Below are positions 8,076-17,158 of a stretch of 64,000 nucleotides of DNA, one piece after another. A program made the position numbers and the translations under genes. Under the pieces are notes generated by a model. That model searched no databases. It was given only the letters and a program-made list of their open reading frames with translations, and was not told the origin of the DNA. Origin of the DNA: Fidelibacterota bacterium (GTDB lineage: Bacteria > Pseudomonadota > Alphaproteobacteria > Rhodospirillales > Rhodospirillaceae); NCBI GenBank assembly GCA_945903705.1, contig CAMDOZ010000002.1, positions 1 to 64,000 of the forward strand, written 5' to 3'. The stretch's first letter is position 1. Each line of letters starts with the position of its first letter.

Positions 8076-9467
8076 ATGGGCACACGCAAGGAAACGGACA
8101 GTCTGGGCGCGGCCGAGGTTCCGGCTGAGCATTACTGGGGCGCGCAGACCCAGCGCAGCATCGAGAACTTCAAGATCGGCGGCGAGCGCATGCCGATCCC
8201 GGTGGTCCGCGCCTTCGGTTTGCAGAAGCAGGCGTCCGCCCTTGCCAATAAGGCACTCGGCGAACTTCCGGCGGATTTGGCCGACGTGATCGCCGCGGCC
8301 GCCGCCGAAGTCGCGGCCGGCAAGCTCGACGATGAATTCCCGCTGGTGGTCTGGCAGACCGGCTCGGGCACGCAGACCAATATGAACGCCAACGAAGTGA
8401 TCGCGGGGCGCGCCAACGAGTTGCTCGGCAAGGGCCGCGGCGGAAAATCGCCCATCCATCCGAACGACCACGTCAATCGCTGTCAATCTTCGAACGACAG
8501 CTTCCCGGCGGTGATGCACATCGCCACCGCGCGTGAAGTCGTGGGCCGGTTGATCCCTGTGCTCGAGCGGCTTCAGGATTCGCTCGAGAACCGGGCGGAT
8601 GCTTTCGCGTCCATCATCAAGATCGGCCGGACTCACCTGCAGGATGCGACACCGCTTTCGCTGGGTCAGGAATTTTCCGGTTATGCCGCGCAAGTCGGCT
8701 TCGGCGTCGATCGCCTGAAAGCCGTTCTGCCGCGCCTCTATCGTGTCGCGCAAGGCGGCACGGCCGTCGGTACCGGGCTCAATGCGAAGAAAGGCTTTGC
8801 GGAGAAATTCTGCACCGAGCTGCGCGGCCTTACGGATCTTCCGTTCTACCCGGCCGCCAACTTCTTCGAGGCCATGGGGTCGCACGACACCATGGTGGAA
8901 TGCTCGGGCGCGCTGAATACGATTGCCGTCTCTCTGATGAAGATCGCCAACGATGTGCGCCTGCTCGCCTCGGGCCCGCGTTCGGGCCTTGGCGAGTTGA
9001 CCTTGCCGGCGAACGAACCGGGCTCCTCTATTATGCCGGGCAAGGTCAATCCGACGCAGGCGGAAGCGCTCACCATGGTCTGCGCACAAGTGATGGGCAA
9101 CAACACCGCCGTTGCGGTGGCGGGATCTCACGGACATCTCGAGCTCAATGTCTTCAAGCCGGTCATCGTCCACAACGTGCTGCAATCCATCCGGCTGCTG
9201 GCCGACGCGGCCGAGAGCTTCAACCTCAATTGCGTGCGCGGCCTGAAAGCCGACAAAGCCGCCATCGCCCGCCACCTCGAAAACTCCCTGATGCTCGTAA
9301 CGGCCCTTGCGCCGCACATTGGGTATGACAAGGCGGCGGAGATCGCCAAGAAAGCGCACGCCGACGGCACCACGTTGAAGCAAGCCGCACTTGCGACCGG
9401 ATATGTCAGCGCGAGCGACTTCGACGCCTGGGTGAAACCCGGCGACATGATCGGTCCTCATGATTAA
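8076..9467 (+). CDS. fumC: Fumarate hydratase, class II
   Basis: Iron-independent, oxygen-stable fumarase of the aspartase/fumarase superfamily that hydrates fumarate to L-malate as a homotetramer. The 463-residue protein is full length. Signatures in order: [21 protein letters not shown] at the start, [53 protein letters not shown], and the mobile catalytic loop [16 protein letters not shown]. Its last 8 bases overlap the start of a ribbon-helix-helix gene. With the class I enzyme encoded at 3768-5384, the cell has a stable and a cluster-dependent fumarase from one locus. Confidence 0.97.
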   Translation: MGTRKETDSLGAAEVPAEHYWGAQTQRSIENFKIGGERMPIPVVRAFGLQKQASALANKALGELPADLADVIAAAAAEVAAGKLDDEFPLVVWQTGSGTQTNMNANEVIAGRANELLGKGRGGKSPIHPNDHVNRCQSSNDSFPAVMHIATAREVVGRLIPVLERLQDSLENRADAFASIIKIGRTHLQDATPLSLGQEFSGYAAQVGFGVDRLKAVLPRLYRVAQGGTAVGTGLNAKKGFAEKFCTELRGLTDLPFYPAANFFEAMGSHDTMVECSGALNTIAVSLMKIANDVRLLASGPRSGLGELTLPANEPGSSIMPGKVNPTQAEALTMVCAQVMGNNTAVAVAGSHGHLELNVFKPVIVHNVLQSIRLLADAAESFNLNCVRGLKADKAAIARHLENSLMLVTALAPHIGYDKAAEIAKKAHADGTTLKQAALATGYVSASDFDAWVKPGDMIGPHD

Positions 9468-9666
9468 GAAGCGCTCGGTCGATATCGCCGGGCATCGCAC
9501 CAGTGTGTCCCTCGAAGCACCGTTCTGGGACGCCCTCGCGGAAATCGCCACGCGGCGCAAGGTTTCCGTCAATCAACTTATCGCGGAGATCGACAAAGAG
9601 CGTGTGGGAAACCTCTCCAGCGCGCTGCGCGTGTTTGTCCTGCGCGACGCGCAATCTAGCCTTTAG
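9460..9666 (+). CDS. Ribbon-helix-helix domain protein
   Basis: A 68-residue protein that reads as one RHH module: a beta strand ([18 protein letters not shown]), helix A ([11 protein letters not shown]), the turn VSVNQL and helix B ([21 protein letters not shown]). Such short proteins (the RHH_4-like group) are common beside metabolic genes in alphaproteobacteria and are presumed DNA-binding regulators; the target is unknown. The ATG overlaps the end of fumC by 8 bases, suggesting translational coupling, and the 3' end overlaps the convergent AsmA-like gene by 11 bases. Confidence 0.82.
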   Translation: MIKKRSVDIAGHRTSVSLEAPFWDALAEIATRRKVSVNQLIAEIDKERVGNLSSALRVFVLRDAQSSL

Positions 9667-12600
9667 GAGGCGGAAGCAGGCGGATCGTTGGGCGATCCAT
9701 CGCGCCCCTGATCGAGATCGGCAACGGGTCCTCGCCGGCTTTGCGCGGGACGAGTGTCCCCGACACATCCACCTGACGGCGCGGAAGATTGAGGCTGCCC
9801 GCGAAGCTTCCGATGTGACTGCGCGAGCTAACCTCGGCGCTTTCCAGTTTGATGAGGCCGTCGGTTGCAACCAAACGCGTTTGAAACGTGATCGGCGCCG
9901 GTTTGCCCGGCGTGCCGACGTCGAGCTGCGCGGCGGCGTTCAGTGGACCCAGCAACCCCGCGGAAAGCCCGGTGCCGGTTTCCGAGGCCGCGACGTTGAG
10001 GGTGGCGGTACCCGTCAGAGCGCTCGCAAATCCGGCAGCCGACGTTCCCCGCGTGGAGAAGCCGACCACGATATCGGCCGTGCCGCTGGACTTGAGGTTG
10101 GTGCGCCCGCCATTCAGCGCCGCGACCAGGGCACGGAAATCCGCGCGCTGGACGGTGAGTTGTCCCTGCAGGGCCGGCTCGGGCGTCGCCACGAGGCGAA
10201 GGCTGAGCTGACCCGGCGCGCCAAAGACATTGCCTTGCCAGTCCGCGAGTTCCGCCGCGTCGTCGGCCACGACAATGCGCGCCGAAAAATCCTGAAGCGC
10301 CACGCCGCGCGCCGTGAAGGAGGGACCCCCAACCGCGATCTCTCCGCTCCATCCCTTGAGGAACGACCAGGTCACTTCGTCTTGGGACCACGGCGACGGT
10401 GACGTTGCGGGCGCGGCTGCAGGTTTGGCGCCGACTCCCGCCGGGCGCGCGGGCGCAGCTTCGTTCGGCGGGAGGAGGCGATCGAGATCCAAGAGAATGT
10501 CGGTCAGGCTCGCGGTCACCTGTGTACGAGCGTCGATCCTCGTGATGTCCGCCATGCCGGCGATGCGATCCTTTCCGACGGTAAGGCGCGCCTCGGTGAC
10601 GGTTGTTTTTCCGGACTCTTGCGCAACACGAGCCTGCAAAGCGAGTGCGCCGGGATCGCGCATGTTCGCCGGCCAAGAATAGGGTGTTGCGCGCATCAGC
10701 TCGGAGAAGCGCGGATGATTGGCCTCGATCTGACCGTTGAACCGCGGGTCCTTATCAAGCTCCATGATCTGACCCGTGGCGCGCGCCGTAAGCCCGGCCG
10801 CTTTGAGCGTGGCCGTGACGTCGGCCTGCACGGCGCCGCCGTTCAGGGTTCCCGTGAGCGAGGCCGCGCCGAGAGACTTGAGCGCGGGATCGAGATCGAC
10901 ACCGACAAGAGCGGCCAGGCGCGCTATGTCCTCACCCGCGAGATCGAATTGAAGGCCGTTGAATTGCAGCGCCGTGCCGAAGCCGCTGATGGAGCCGCTG
11001 GCCCACGCGGTCGTGCCGGCGATCTTCTCGAACGACGCAGTACGAATTTCGAGCGTGCCGTCCTTAAGCCCGAGATCCAAACCGACGCGCCCGCCAGGAA
11101 GGCCGCCGACCGTGACGCCGTCCAGCTCCACGTGCACTTCCGCGTCGAAACCGGCAAGGCCCGCGAACGCGGTTCCCGATGGTGTAACGCCGTAGACTTC
11201 GGGCGGCTTGGCCACGGACGGTGACGCTGCGACCGGCTCCAGAGAGGCAGGCTCCCGGCTCTGGCCGCGATAACTATCGAAGTTGACGTTCTCGACGCGC
11301 AGATCGACCCCGAAGAAGGGTCGGGCCCGCGGCGCGTAAGAAAGGCGCCCGCCGATGCGCGCGGTATCGAGCGCCCCTTCGATGGCGTTCATCTCGAGAA
11401 AATTCAAGGACCCCTGCAGTGCACCTTGGAACGAAGCGCTGCTGAGGCGCCCGGGCGGAACGCCGGCGACATCGGCGCCGAGCCACGAGAAAAATCCGCG
11501 CGCATCGAAGGTCTGCAGGCTGACGATGCCGTCCACGGCCGGAGACGGTTGCGCGAGAGCCACGACCCCAAAGCCCTGGAGCCGCGTCGTGCCCGGAAGC
11601 GTCACGGAGGCGTCGGAAATCGTCAGCTCGCCGGCGGCCAGCGTGGCCGTCACGCTGCCGTCGCGCAAACCCTGATTCCGGTACGACAAGGCCGGAAAGC
11701 GCAAGGCAATGTCTGCGGTCAACGCGTCGAGAACCCGCTTCTCCGCCACAGACGCAGCCGTCGGCGGCGCTGCGGGTTGCGGCGCTGGAGTCGCAACCGC
11801 CGTGGGCGGTCGATGCCAATCCTCGAGCGCGAAGGGTGCAAAGTCGAGACGCAGGGTGAGTTGCGGAGATTTTTCACGCCGCCACTCCAGAGCGCCCTTC
11901 GCGGCCGTGCCGCCGGCGTCGAGGGTCAGGGCGCCGAGCGTGACGCCGGTTGCATCGGCTGACGCCTTTGCGCTGAGTGCAATCGCACGCGAGAGCGCCG
12001 GGGTCTCGCCGAGAGGGAGGCCGAGCGTCGCGAGCAGCGCGGCCCCGCGCTCGCCCTTCAAGCTGACGTCACCATCGAAGGATCGCTTGACGAGCGAAAC
12101 GCGGCCGCTGACAGAAAATACCGTCTGGGCCGCGGGCACGCGCGCCGAAACGGAGACGGCGCGAACGCCGTCCCCTCCGCGCGCACCAAGCCGCGCTTCG
12201 AGACTCATCGGTTCATCGTTGAGCTGAAGATCACCGACGACGCGGAAGCGATCGCGGCCATCTTCGGAGAGTTCGAGATCCATCCCTTGCAGGCGGATGA
12301 GGGTAGCGCCGCTGCGGTCGCGCAAGGTCAGATCGCCACCGTTGAGTTCGACGCGGTCGATATCGACGTTCACCGCCGGAGGCGCGGGCGCTGGCGGTGC
12401 GCCCACAACGGCAGCGGGCGTCTCGGACCATGGCAGATCGATGGTGATCGCGCCGTTGGCGTCATCGAGGCGGAGATCACGGAAGTAGAGGTCGCCTTTC
12501 AAGAGCGGCAGAAACCCGAGCCACGCCTTCACCCCGCCGATGGTCACGGTTTCGGCGCCGCCGCCGACGCGCACGCGGCCTGCCTCGAGCGCGGGGCGCG

Positions 12601-12796
12601 GCACTAGAACGAAGGTCACATTGCCTTCGATGGCGACAGGCCGGCCGATGGCCGACGAAAGTTGTCGCGCAAAGGTATCGCGATAGGGAGTCCAATCGAT
12701 GAACCCGGGCGCGACGATCAGGGCAACGAGTAGAGCGACAACACCCGCGGCGGCAAAAAGGCCGCGGCGGTAAAGAGGCGGAAGCCCGGAGATCAG
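9656..12796 (-). CDS. AsmA-like inner-membrane-anchored protein (probable CTG start)
   Basis: A 1046-residue protein of the AsmA group, large periplasmic proteins anchored by one N-terminal helix and linked to envelope lipid homeostasis. From the CTG at 12796 it reads ISGLPPLYRRGLF, then a membrane helix (AAAGVVALLVALIVA), then PGFIDWTPYRDTFARQLS and the AIGRPVAIEG segment typical of AsmA N termini. The first conventional start in this frame is a GTG at 12619, which would delete the helix. CTG overlaps the stop of the upstream dehydrogenase as CTGA, in the position where coupled genes have ATGA. The C-terminal third (LNVAASETGTGLSAGLLGPL and onwards) is the conserved AsmA C-terminal region. 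An in-frame TAA upstream of 12796 excludes a much longer start. Confidence 0.85.
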   Translation of the reverse strand: MISGLPPLYRRGLFAAAGVVALLVALIVAPGFIDWTPYRDTFARQLSSAIGRPVAIEGNVTFVLVPRPALEAGRVRVGGGAETVTIGGVKAWLGFLPLLKGDLYFRDLRLDDANGAITIDLPWSETPAAVVGAPPAPAPPAVNVDIDRVELNGGDLTLRDRSGATLIRLQGMDLELSEDGRDRFRVVGDLQLNDEPMSLEARLGARGGDGVRAVSVSARVPAAQTVFSVSGRVSLVKRSFDGDVSLKGERGAALLATLGLPLGETPALSRAIALSAKASADATGVTLGALTLDAGGTAAKGALEWRREKSPQLTLRLDFAPFALEDWHRPPTAVATPAPQPAAPPTAASVAEKRVLDALTADIALRFPALSYRNQGLRDGSVTATLAAGELTISDASVTLPGTTRLQGFGVVALAQPSPAVDGIVSLQTFDARGFFSWLGADVAGVPPGRLSSASFQGALQGSLNFLEMNAIEGALDTARIGGRLSYAPRARPFFGVDLRVENVNFDSYRGQSREPASLEPVAASPSVAKPPEVYGVTPSGTAFAGLAGFDAEVHVELDGVTVGGLPGGRVGLDLGLKDGTLEIRTASFEKIAGTTAWASGSISGFGTALQFNGLQFDLAGEDIARLAALVGVDLDPALKSLGAASLTGTLNGGAVQADVTATLKAAGLTARATGQIMELDKDPRFNGQIEANHPRFSELMRATPYSWPANMRDPGALALQARVAQESGKTTVTEARLTVGKDRIAGMADITRIDARTQVTASLTDILLDLDRLLPPNEAAPARPAGVGAKPAAAPATSPSPWSQDEVTWSFLKGWSGEIAVGGPSFTARGVALQDFSARIVVADDAAELADWQGNVFGAPGQLSLRLVATPEPALQGQLTVQRADFRALVAALNGGRTNLKSSGTADIVVGFSTRGTSAAGFASALTGTATLNVAASETGTGLSAGLLGPLNAAAQLDVGTPGKPAPITFQTRLVATDGLIKLESAEVSSRSHIGSFAGSLNLPRRQVDVSGTLVPRKAGEDPLPISIRGAMDRPTIRLLPPPKG

Positions 12797-14583
12797 AACG
12801 CCGCCTCCGGCAGCGTCATCATCGTCTTGCTGCCGGCGCGGATGACCGCGTCGAGTCCGACGGTTTGCGGCAGCACCCGCTTAATGAAATAGCGGCCCAC
12901 TTCAATCTTGGTGTCGTAGAAGCCGTCGCCGTTCGCATTCTTCTTTTTGGCGATGGCGGTATCGAGCATGCGGACCCAGATCCAAGCGAAAGCGGTGAGT
13001 GCGAACAGCCGCAGATAGTCGACGGCGGCGGCGCCGCGTGCGTTCGGGTCGGCGGCCGATTCTTCGATCATCCACAGGGTCACCGACTTGAGTCGCGCGA
13101 CCGCGTCCTTGAGCGGTCCGATGAACTCGCCCATGTCGTTGCGCCCTTCGAGGCTCTTGATCGTTGCTTCCACTTCAGAGAGCCAACCCTTGAACAAGCG
13201 CCCCTGCTCGATGCCGAGCTTGCGGCCCACCAAGTCGAGCGCCTGGATGGCGTTGGTGCCTTCGTAGATCTGCGAAATACGAACGTCGCGAACGAGTTGC
13301 TCCATGCCATGCTCGCGGATGTAGCCGTGGCCGCCGAACACCTGGAGGCAGGTGTTGGTGATCTCCGATCCGAAATCGGTGCCGGCCGCTTTGACAATGG
13401 GTGTCATCAAGCCTGCCATATCGTCGGCGTGCTGGCGCGTCTTTGCATCGGTGTGTTTGTGCGCGATATCGACCATGAGGTGCGTCCACACGGCGAGCGC
13501 CCGCTCCGCCTCGATGATGGCGCGGCTGAACATCAGCCGGTTGCGGATGTCGGGGTGCACGATGATGGGATCGGCGGCCTTGTCGGGACGCGCCGGGCCG
13601 TCAGCCGCGCGGCCCTGAATCCGATCGCGCGCATAGGCCGCAGCGCTTTGATAAGCGGTCTCCGCCTGGCTGATGCCCTGGCTGCCGACGAACAGGCGCT
13701 CCTTGTTCATCATCACAAACATGCCGGCGAGCCCCTTGTGAGGCTGGCCGATCAACCACCCTTTGGCACCATCGAAGTTCATGACGCAAGTGACGGAGCC
13801 CTTGAGGCCCATCTTGTGTTCGATGGAACCGGCGGCGACGGAATTGCGGGCGCCCGGCGAACCGTCATCTTTGGGCAGGAACTTCGGCACCACAAACATG
13901 GAAATGCCGCGGCTTCCTTCCGGCGCGTCCGGAAGTCGCGCAAGAACAAGGTGCACATGGTTCTCGACCATGTCGTGTTCGCCGGCGGAGATGAAGATCT
14001 TCGTGCCGGTGACGCTGTAGCTGCCGTCACCGTTGGGGACGGCCTTGGTGCGCAAGAGACCGAGATCGGAGCCGGCGTGCGCTTCGGTGAGGTTCATAGC
14101 ACCCTGCCATGCACCACTCACGAGTTTTGGAAGATATGTCTTCTTCTGCTCCGGCGTGCCCAGCGCCGCTATCGCAAGGATTGTTCCTTGTGTAAGGCCG
14201 GGATAAAGGCCCATCGACATGTTGGCCGAGCCGACCATCTCGCTGACGAGATAGTCGAGCGTCTCCGGGAGGCCTTGCCCGCCAAACTCCGGACTTGCGG
14301 TCAGGCCGCACCAGCCGCCTTCAGCATACTGTTTGTAGGCTTCCTTGAATCCCGGCGGTGTGGTGACAACGCCGTCCTTGAAGGTGCAGCCCACTTCGTC
14401 GCCGGCGCGATTGATGGGGAAGAGCACGCCCTCGCACAGCTTGGCGCACTCGTCGAGCACCGCGTCCATAAGATCGGCGGTCGCGTCACCGAAGTCCGGC
14501 AGCGCCGTCAGCGTGTCGGCGGCTTCGAGCACCTCGTGAAGCACAAAGCGCATGTCGCGCAGTGGAGCGGCATAGGTCGTCAT
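12793..14583 (-). CDS. Acyl-CoA dehydrogenase, long form with C-terminal domain (DmdC-like)
   Basis: FAD-dependent dehydrogenase of acyl-CoA thioesters. The start chosen is MTTYAAPLRDMRF (ATG ending at 14583), giving 596 residues, the usual length of this subgroup; the longer frame to 14667 adds non-homologous sequence. Blocks visible: LFPINRAGDEVG, AEGGWCGLTASPEFGGQGLP, MNLTEAHAGSDLGLLRTKA (flavin/substrate), GSVTCVMNFDGAKGWLIG, QVFGGHGYIREHGMEQLVRD and YEGTNAIQALDLVGRKL, whose Glu is the likely catalytic base. A C-terminal helical domain follows. The long four-domain form includes 3-methylmercaptopropionyl-CoA dehydrogenases, but substrate cannot be read from sequence. Upstream of and overlapping the AsmA-like gene. 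Confidence 0.93.
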   Translation of the reverse strand: MTTYAAPLRDMRFVLHEVLEAADTLTALPDFGDATADLMDAVLDECAKLCEGVLFPINRAGDEVGCTFKDGVVTTPPGFKEAYKQYAEGGWCGLTASPEFGGQGLPETLDYLVSEMVGSANMSMGLYPGLTQGTILAIAALGTPEQKKTYLPKLVSGAWQGAMNLTEAHAGSDLGLLRTKAVPNGDGSYSVTGTKIFISAGEHDMVENHVHLVLARLPDAPEGSRGISMFVVPKFLPKDDGSPGARNSVAAGSIEHKMGLKGSVTCVMNFDGAKGWLIGQPHKGLAGMFVMMNKERLFVGSQGISQAETAYQSAAAYARDRIQGRAADGPARPDKAADPIIVHPDIRNRLMFSRAIIEAERALAVWTHLMVDIAHKHTDAKTRQHADDMAGLMTPIVKAAGTDFGSEITNTCLQVFGGHGYIREHGMEQLVRDVRISQIYEGTNAIQALDLVGRKLGIEQGRLFKGWLSEVEATIKSLEGRNDMGEFIGPLKDAVARLKSVTLWMIEESAADPNARGAAAVDYLRLFALTAFAWIWVRMLDTAIAKKKNANGDGFYDTKIEVGRYFIKRVLPQTVGLDAVIRAGSKTMMTLPEAAF

Positions 14584-14740
14584 TGAACCCCCGAAGTGAC
14601 GGCCAAGGAGACGAGGTTTTCGCGCGGACGTTGTCGGCTCCCGGGCGAAATCTCGCGCGAGACACAAAAATACCCCAAATACGCAGGTTTTTTAATACGC
14701 TAATTCGGAGCCAATCCGAGGCCCGGCGCGTTGTGAGGGT

Positions 14741-15679
14741 ATGAATTACATAGCACCCCACGCCGAAGGTGCCTTGAATGCCCGTTTTGGGAACGCCAAA
14801 GCGGGTGCACGCAGCGTCGGCGCTTCGCGCGCCGAACACGGCGGTTATCTCGCGCGCATAAGGGAATTCCCCGTCCTTAGCGAGCGCGAAGAACAGCGCT
14901 TGATCCATCACTGGTACGTGAAAGGTGACCGCGCCGCTTATGACGCTCTGATCGGCAGCCACCTGCGATTGGTGCCGAAAATCGCGCAGAAGTACATCGG
15001 CTACGGCGTGCCGGTGGCCGACCTCATCGGCGAAGGAAACGTCGGTCTCCTGCAATCTGCCGAGCGTTTCGATCCCGAAAAGGGCTTCCGATTCTCCACA
15101 TATGCGCGTTGGTGGATCAAGGCGGCGATGCTGAACTACGTGCTGCAGACATGGTCGCTGATCAAGGTCGGAAATGGCGCTGCGAAGAAGCGCCTGTTCT
15201 TCAACCTGCGCCGCGCGAAACAGAATTTGCAGGCCGACGGCGACCGCTATCTCAACGATAAGAATATCGAGGCGCTCGCGAAGCACTTCCAGGTGAGCCG
15301 CGACGATCTCGTCGCCATGGATCAGCGCATGACCGCCGTCGACGTCTCACTCCACCAGCCGGTGCCCGGCAGCGAAGGTTTGACCTTCGGTGACGTCATC
15401 GCCGACACGTCGCTCGATGCCGAACAGATCCTCGCCGGCGAGGATGAGCAGAATTGGCATGTCGAAATTCTGAACGACGCTCTCTCACGCCTCGACCGGC
15501 GCGAAAAGGACATCGTCACGCAGCGCTACCTGTCCGAAGAACCGACGACTCTCTCCACGATCGCGGACGCTTACGGGCTCACGGCGGAACGCGTGCGGCA
15601 GATCGAAGCCAAGGCCATCGGCAAGCTGCGCCGCTATATAGGTCCGCGCGCGCGCTACGAGGCGTACGGACACGCTTGA
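14741..15679 (+). CDS. rpoH: RNA polymerase sigma factor RpoH (sigma-32, heat shock)
   Basis: Directs RNA polymerase to heat-shock promoters. The 312-residue protein has region 2 (LIGEGNVGLLQSAERFDPEKGFR followed by STYARWWIKAAM), the RpoH box just after it (AAKKRLFFNLRRAKQNL), and a region 4 helix-turn-helix (TTLSTIADAYGLTAERVRQIEAKAIGKLRRYI). A leader of about 30 residues precedes region 1.2. It is transcribed divergently from the acyl-CoA dehydrogenase; the 157-base gap holds its promoter and a GAGGGT ribosome-binding site directly before the ATG. It is likely one of several RpoH paralogs, as is common in Hyphomicrobiales, but others are outside the window. Confidence 0.95.
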   Translation: MNYIAPHAEGALNARFGNAKAGARSVGASRAEHGGYLARIREFPVLSEREEQRLIHHWYVKGDRAAYDALIGSHLRLVPKIAQKYIGYGVPVADLIGEGNVGLLQSAERFDPEKGFRFSTYARWWIKAAMLNYVLQTWSLIKVGNGAAKKRLFFNLRRAKQNLQADGDRYLNDKNIEALAKHFQVSRDDLVAMDQRMTAVDVSLHQPVPGSEGLTFGDVIADTSLDAEQILAGEDEQNWHVEILNDALSRLDRREKDIVTQRYLSEEPTTLSTIADAYGLTAERVRQIEAKAIGKLRRYIGPRARYEAYGHA

Positions 15680-15687
15680 GATCTTCT

Positions 15688-15779
15688 GTCATCGCCCGGT
15701 TTATCCGGGCGATCCACCGTGCAACACTCGCGGTACTAGCGGATGAGAAATGGATGCCCCGCCTTCGCGGGGCATGACA
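15688..15779. repeat. Dispersed palindromic repeat (GTCATCGCCCGG type)
   Basis: Two perfect hairpins bound the element. The left one is ATCGCCCGG (15691-15699), loop TTTAT, CCGGGCGAT (15705-15713). The right one is ATGCCCCGC (15754-15762), loop CTTC, GCGGGGCAT (15767-15775). The outer sequences TGTCAT and ATGACA are mutually inverted. Elements with this outline are scattered between genes in many alphaproteobacteria. It fills the gap after rpoH and its right end contains the ATG chosen for the amidase gene. Confidence 0.75.
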
Positions 15780-16529
15780 ATAGTGATTAAATTAACCGAG
15801 CGCCCTTCACCTAACTTCAATGCCCGCCGGCCGGGCACCGGCATGCGCTTTGTGGTGATTCACTATACGGGAATGAAGACGGTCGACGAGGCGCTGCGCC
15901 GCCTATGCGATCCAGCCGCGAAGGTCAGCGCTCACTATCTGGTCGACGAAGACGGGACGGCGTTTCGCCTCGTGTCCGAAGACCAGCGCGCCTGGCACGC
16001 TGGCGTCTCGTACTGGCGCGGCGAGCGCGATCTCAACGGCGCGTCCGTCGGTATCGAGCTCGCCAATCCCGGGCACGATTGGGGATACCGGCCGTTCCCG
16101 AAAGCCCAGATCGCCGCATTGAAGGATCTGCTGGGCGAAATCGGCGCGCGCCATCGCATTCCCGCGGACGGTTTCCTCGGACACTCCGATATCGCGCCCA
16201 GCCGCAAGATCGACCCCGGCGAACTCTTCCCTTGGCAGGATCTCGCGAAGGATGGATTCGGTTTGTGGCCGGAGGAAACGACGCCCCTGCCCGGGCGCGC
16301 CGATCTCACGGCTGCGTTCCGTCGCCTTTCGGAAATCGGGTACGCGGTTCCTACGACCATGGAGGAAGGCAGCGACATCCTGAACGCGGAGGCCGCCGCA
16401 ACCGATGTCATCAAGACGTTCCAGCGGCGCTATCTGCCGGAGCAGGTCGACGGACGTCTCGACGCCGTCACCGCGTCGCGCATTGCCGCCGTTGCCGTGG
16501 CCCATGCGGTGGCAAGACCGACCGTCTGA
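15774..16529 (+). CDS. N-acetylmuramoyl-L-alanine amidase (AmpD/AmiD type)
   Basis: Zinc amidase cleaving the bond between N-acetylmuramic acid and the stem peptide. The 251-residue protein starts with an Amidase_2 domain: zinc ligand His30 in VVIHYTGM, SAHYLVDEDG, HAGVSYW, NGASVGIELAN and the second zinc-site block GHSDIAPSRKIDPGELFPW. Residues from about 190 form a peptidoglycan-binding helical domain (IKTFQRRYLPEQVDGRLD, a PG_binding_1 pattern). No signal peptide is visible, so it may be a cytoplasmic recycling enzyme. The ATG lies in the right arm of the preceding repeat; a GTG at 15783 is an alternative that removes three residues. Confidence 0.92.
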   Translation: MTIVIKLTERPSPNFNARRPGTGMRFVVIHYTGMKTVDEALRRLCDPAAKVSAHYLVDEDGTAFRLVSEDQRAWHAGVSYWRGERDLNGASVGIELANPGHDWGYRPFPKAQIAALKDLLGEIGARHRIPADGFLGHSDIAPSRKIDPGELFPWQDLAKDGFGLWPEETTPLPGRADLTAAFRRLSEIGYAVPTTMEEGSDILNAEAAATDVIKTFQRRYLPEQVDGRLDAVTASRIAAVAVAHAVARPTV

Positions 16530-16567
16530 ACCTTGACCCGGCCCCTCCAAGGGACCATTTTGGCCCC

Positions 16568-16962
16568 GCGCCAGATGGCCGGACGACCGCTCTGTCACAG
16601 GAGAGGAAAGTCCGGGCTCCACGGAAGCAAGGTGCCGGGTAACGCCCGGCGGGGGCGACCCCAGGGAAAGTGCCACAGAAAACAAACCGCCAGGCTTGCC
16701 TGGTAAGGGTGAAAAGGTGCGGTAAGAGCGCACCGCGCGGGCGGTAACGTCCGCGGCAGGGCAAACCCCACCTGGAGCAAGACCAAATAGGGACGGCCGT
16801 CCAGGGAGTTCGCTCCGCTGGAAGATGCGTTTCCGCATCGTCGTCCGGGTCGGTCGCGTGAGGTGCGCAGCGATGCGCATCCCAGAGGAATGGTCGTCCC
16901 TCGGCGGCGCCCTTTACGGGGCGTGCGCGAGGACAGAACCCGGCTTACAGGCCATCTGGCGC
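16568..16962 (+). ncRNA. rnpB: RNase P RNA (bacterial type A)
   Basis: Catalytic RNA that matures the 5' ends of tRNAs. The 5' strand GCGCCAGATGGCC (16568-16580) pairs exactly with GGCCATCTGGCGC (16950-16962). Conserved region I, GAGGAAAGTCCGGGCTCC, is at 16603-16620 and the closing universal block ACAGAACCCGGCTTACA at 16933-16949. Between them are the AAAGTGCCACAGAAA and GGTAAGGGTGAAAAGG blocks of the catalytic core. A short T run (ATTTTTCTTCC) right after the helix may end transcription. It lies upstream of mraZ, a neighbourhood seen in Hyphomicrobiales. Confidence 0.97.
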
Positions 16963-17158
16963 ATTTTTCTTCCTCCTTGATCGACATCCCCAAAACACCT
17001 CGGCCCCGGCGCCGTTAGGCCTCGCGCGGGAGGAACTTGTGTCCACCCACGGCCAATTTGCGCAATTTTATTTCGCCTGCACGACAGCCTTTCGCGCGTG
17101 GATAGGGCCGGAACGGACACAGAACATCCCCTGATTTCCCAAGGACTTACAGGCCTAT

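Noticed and set aside
12865-14586. 573-residue plus-strand frame opposite the acyl-CoA dehydrogenase
   Set aside because: Shadow of a confidently identified gene; no conserved motifs.
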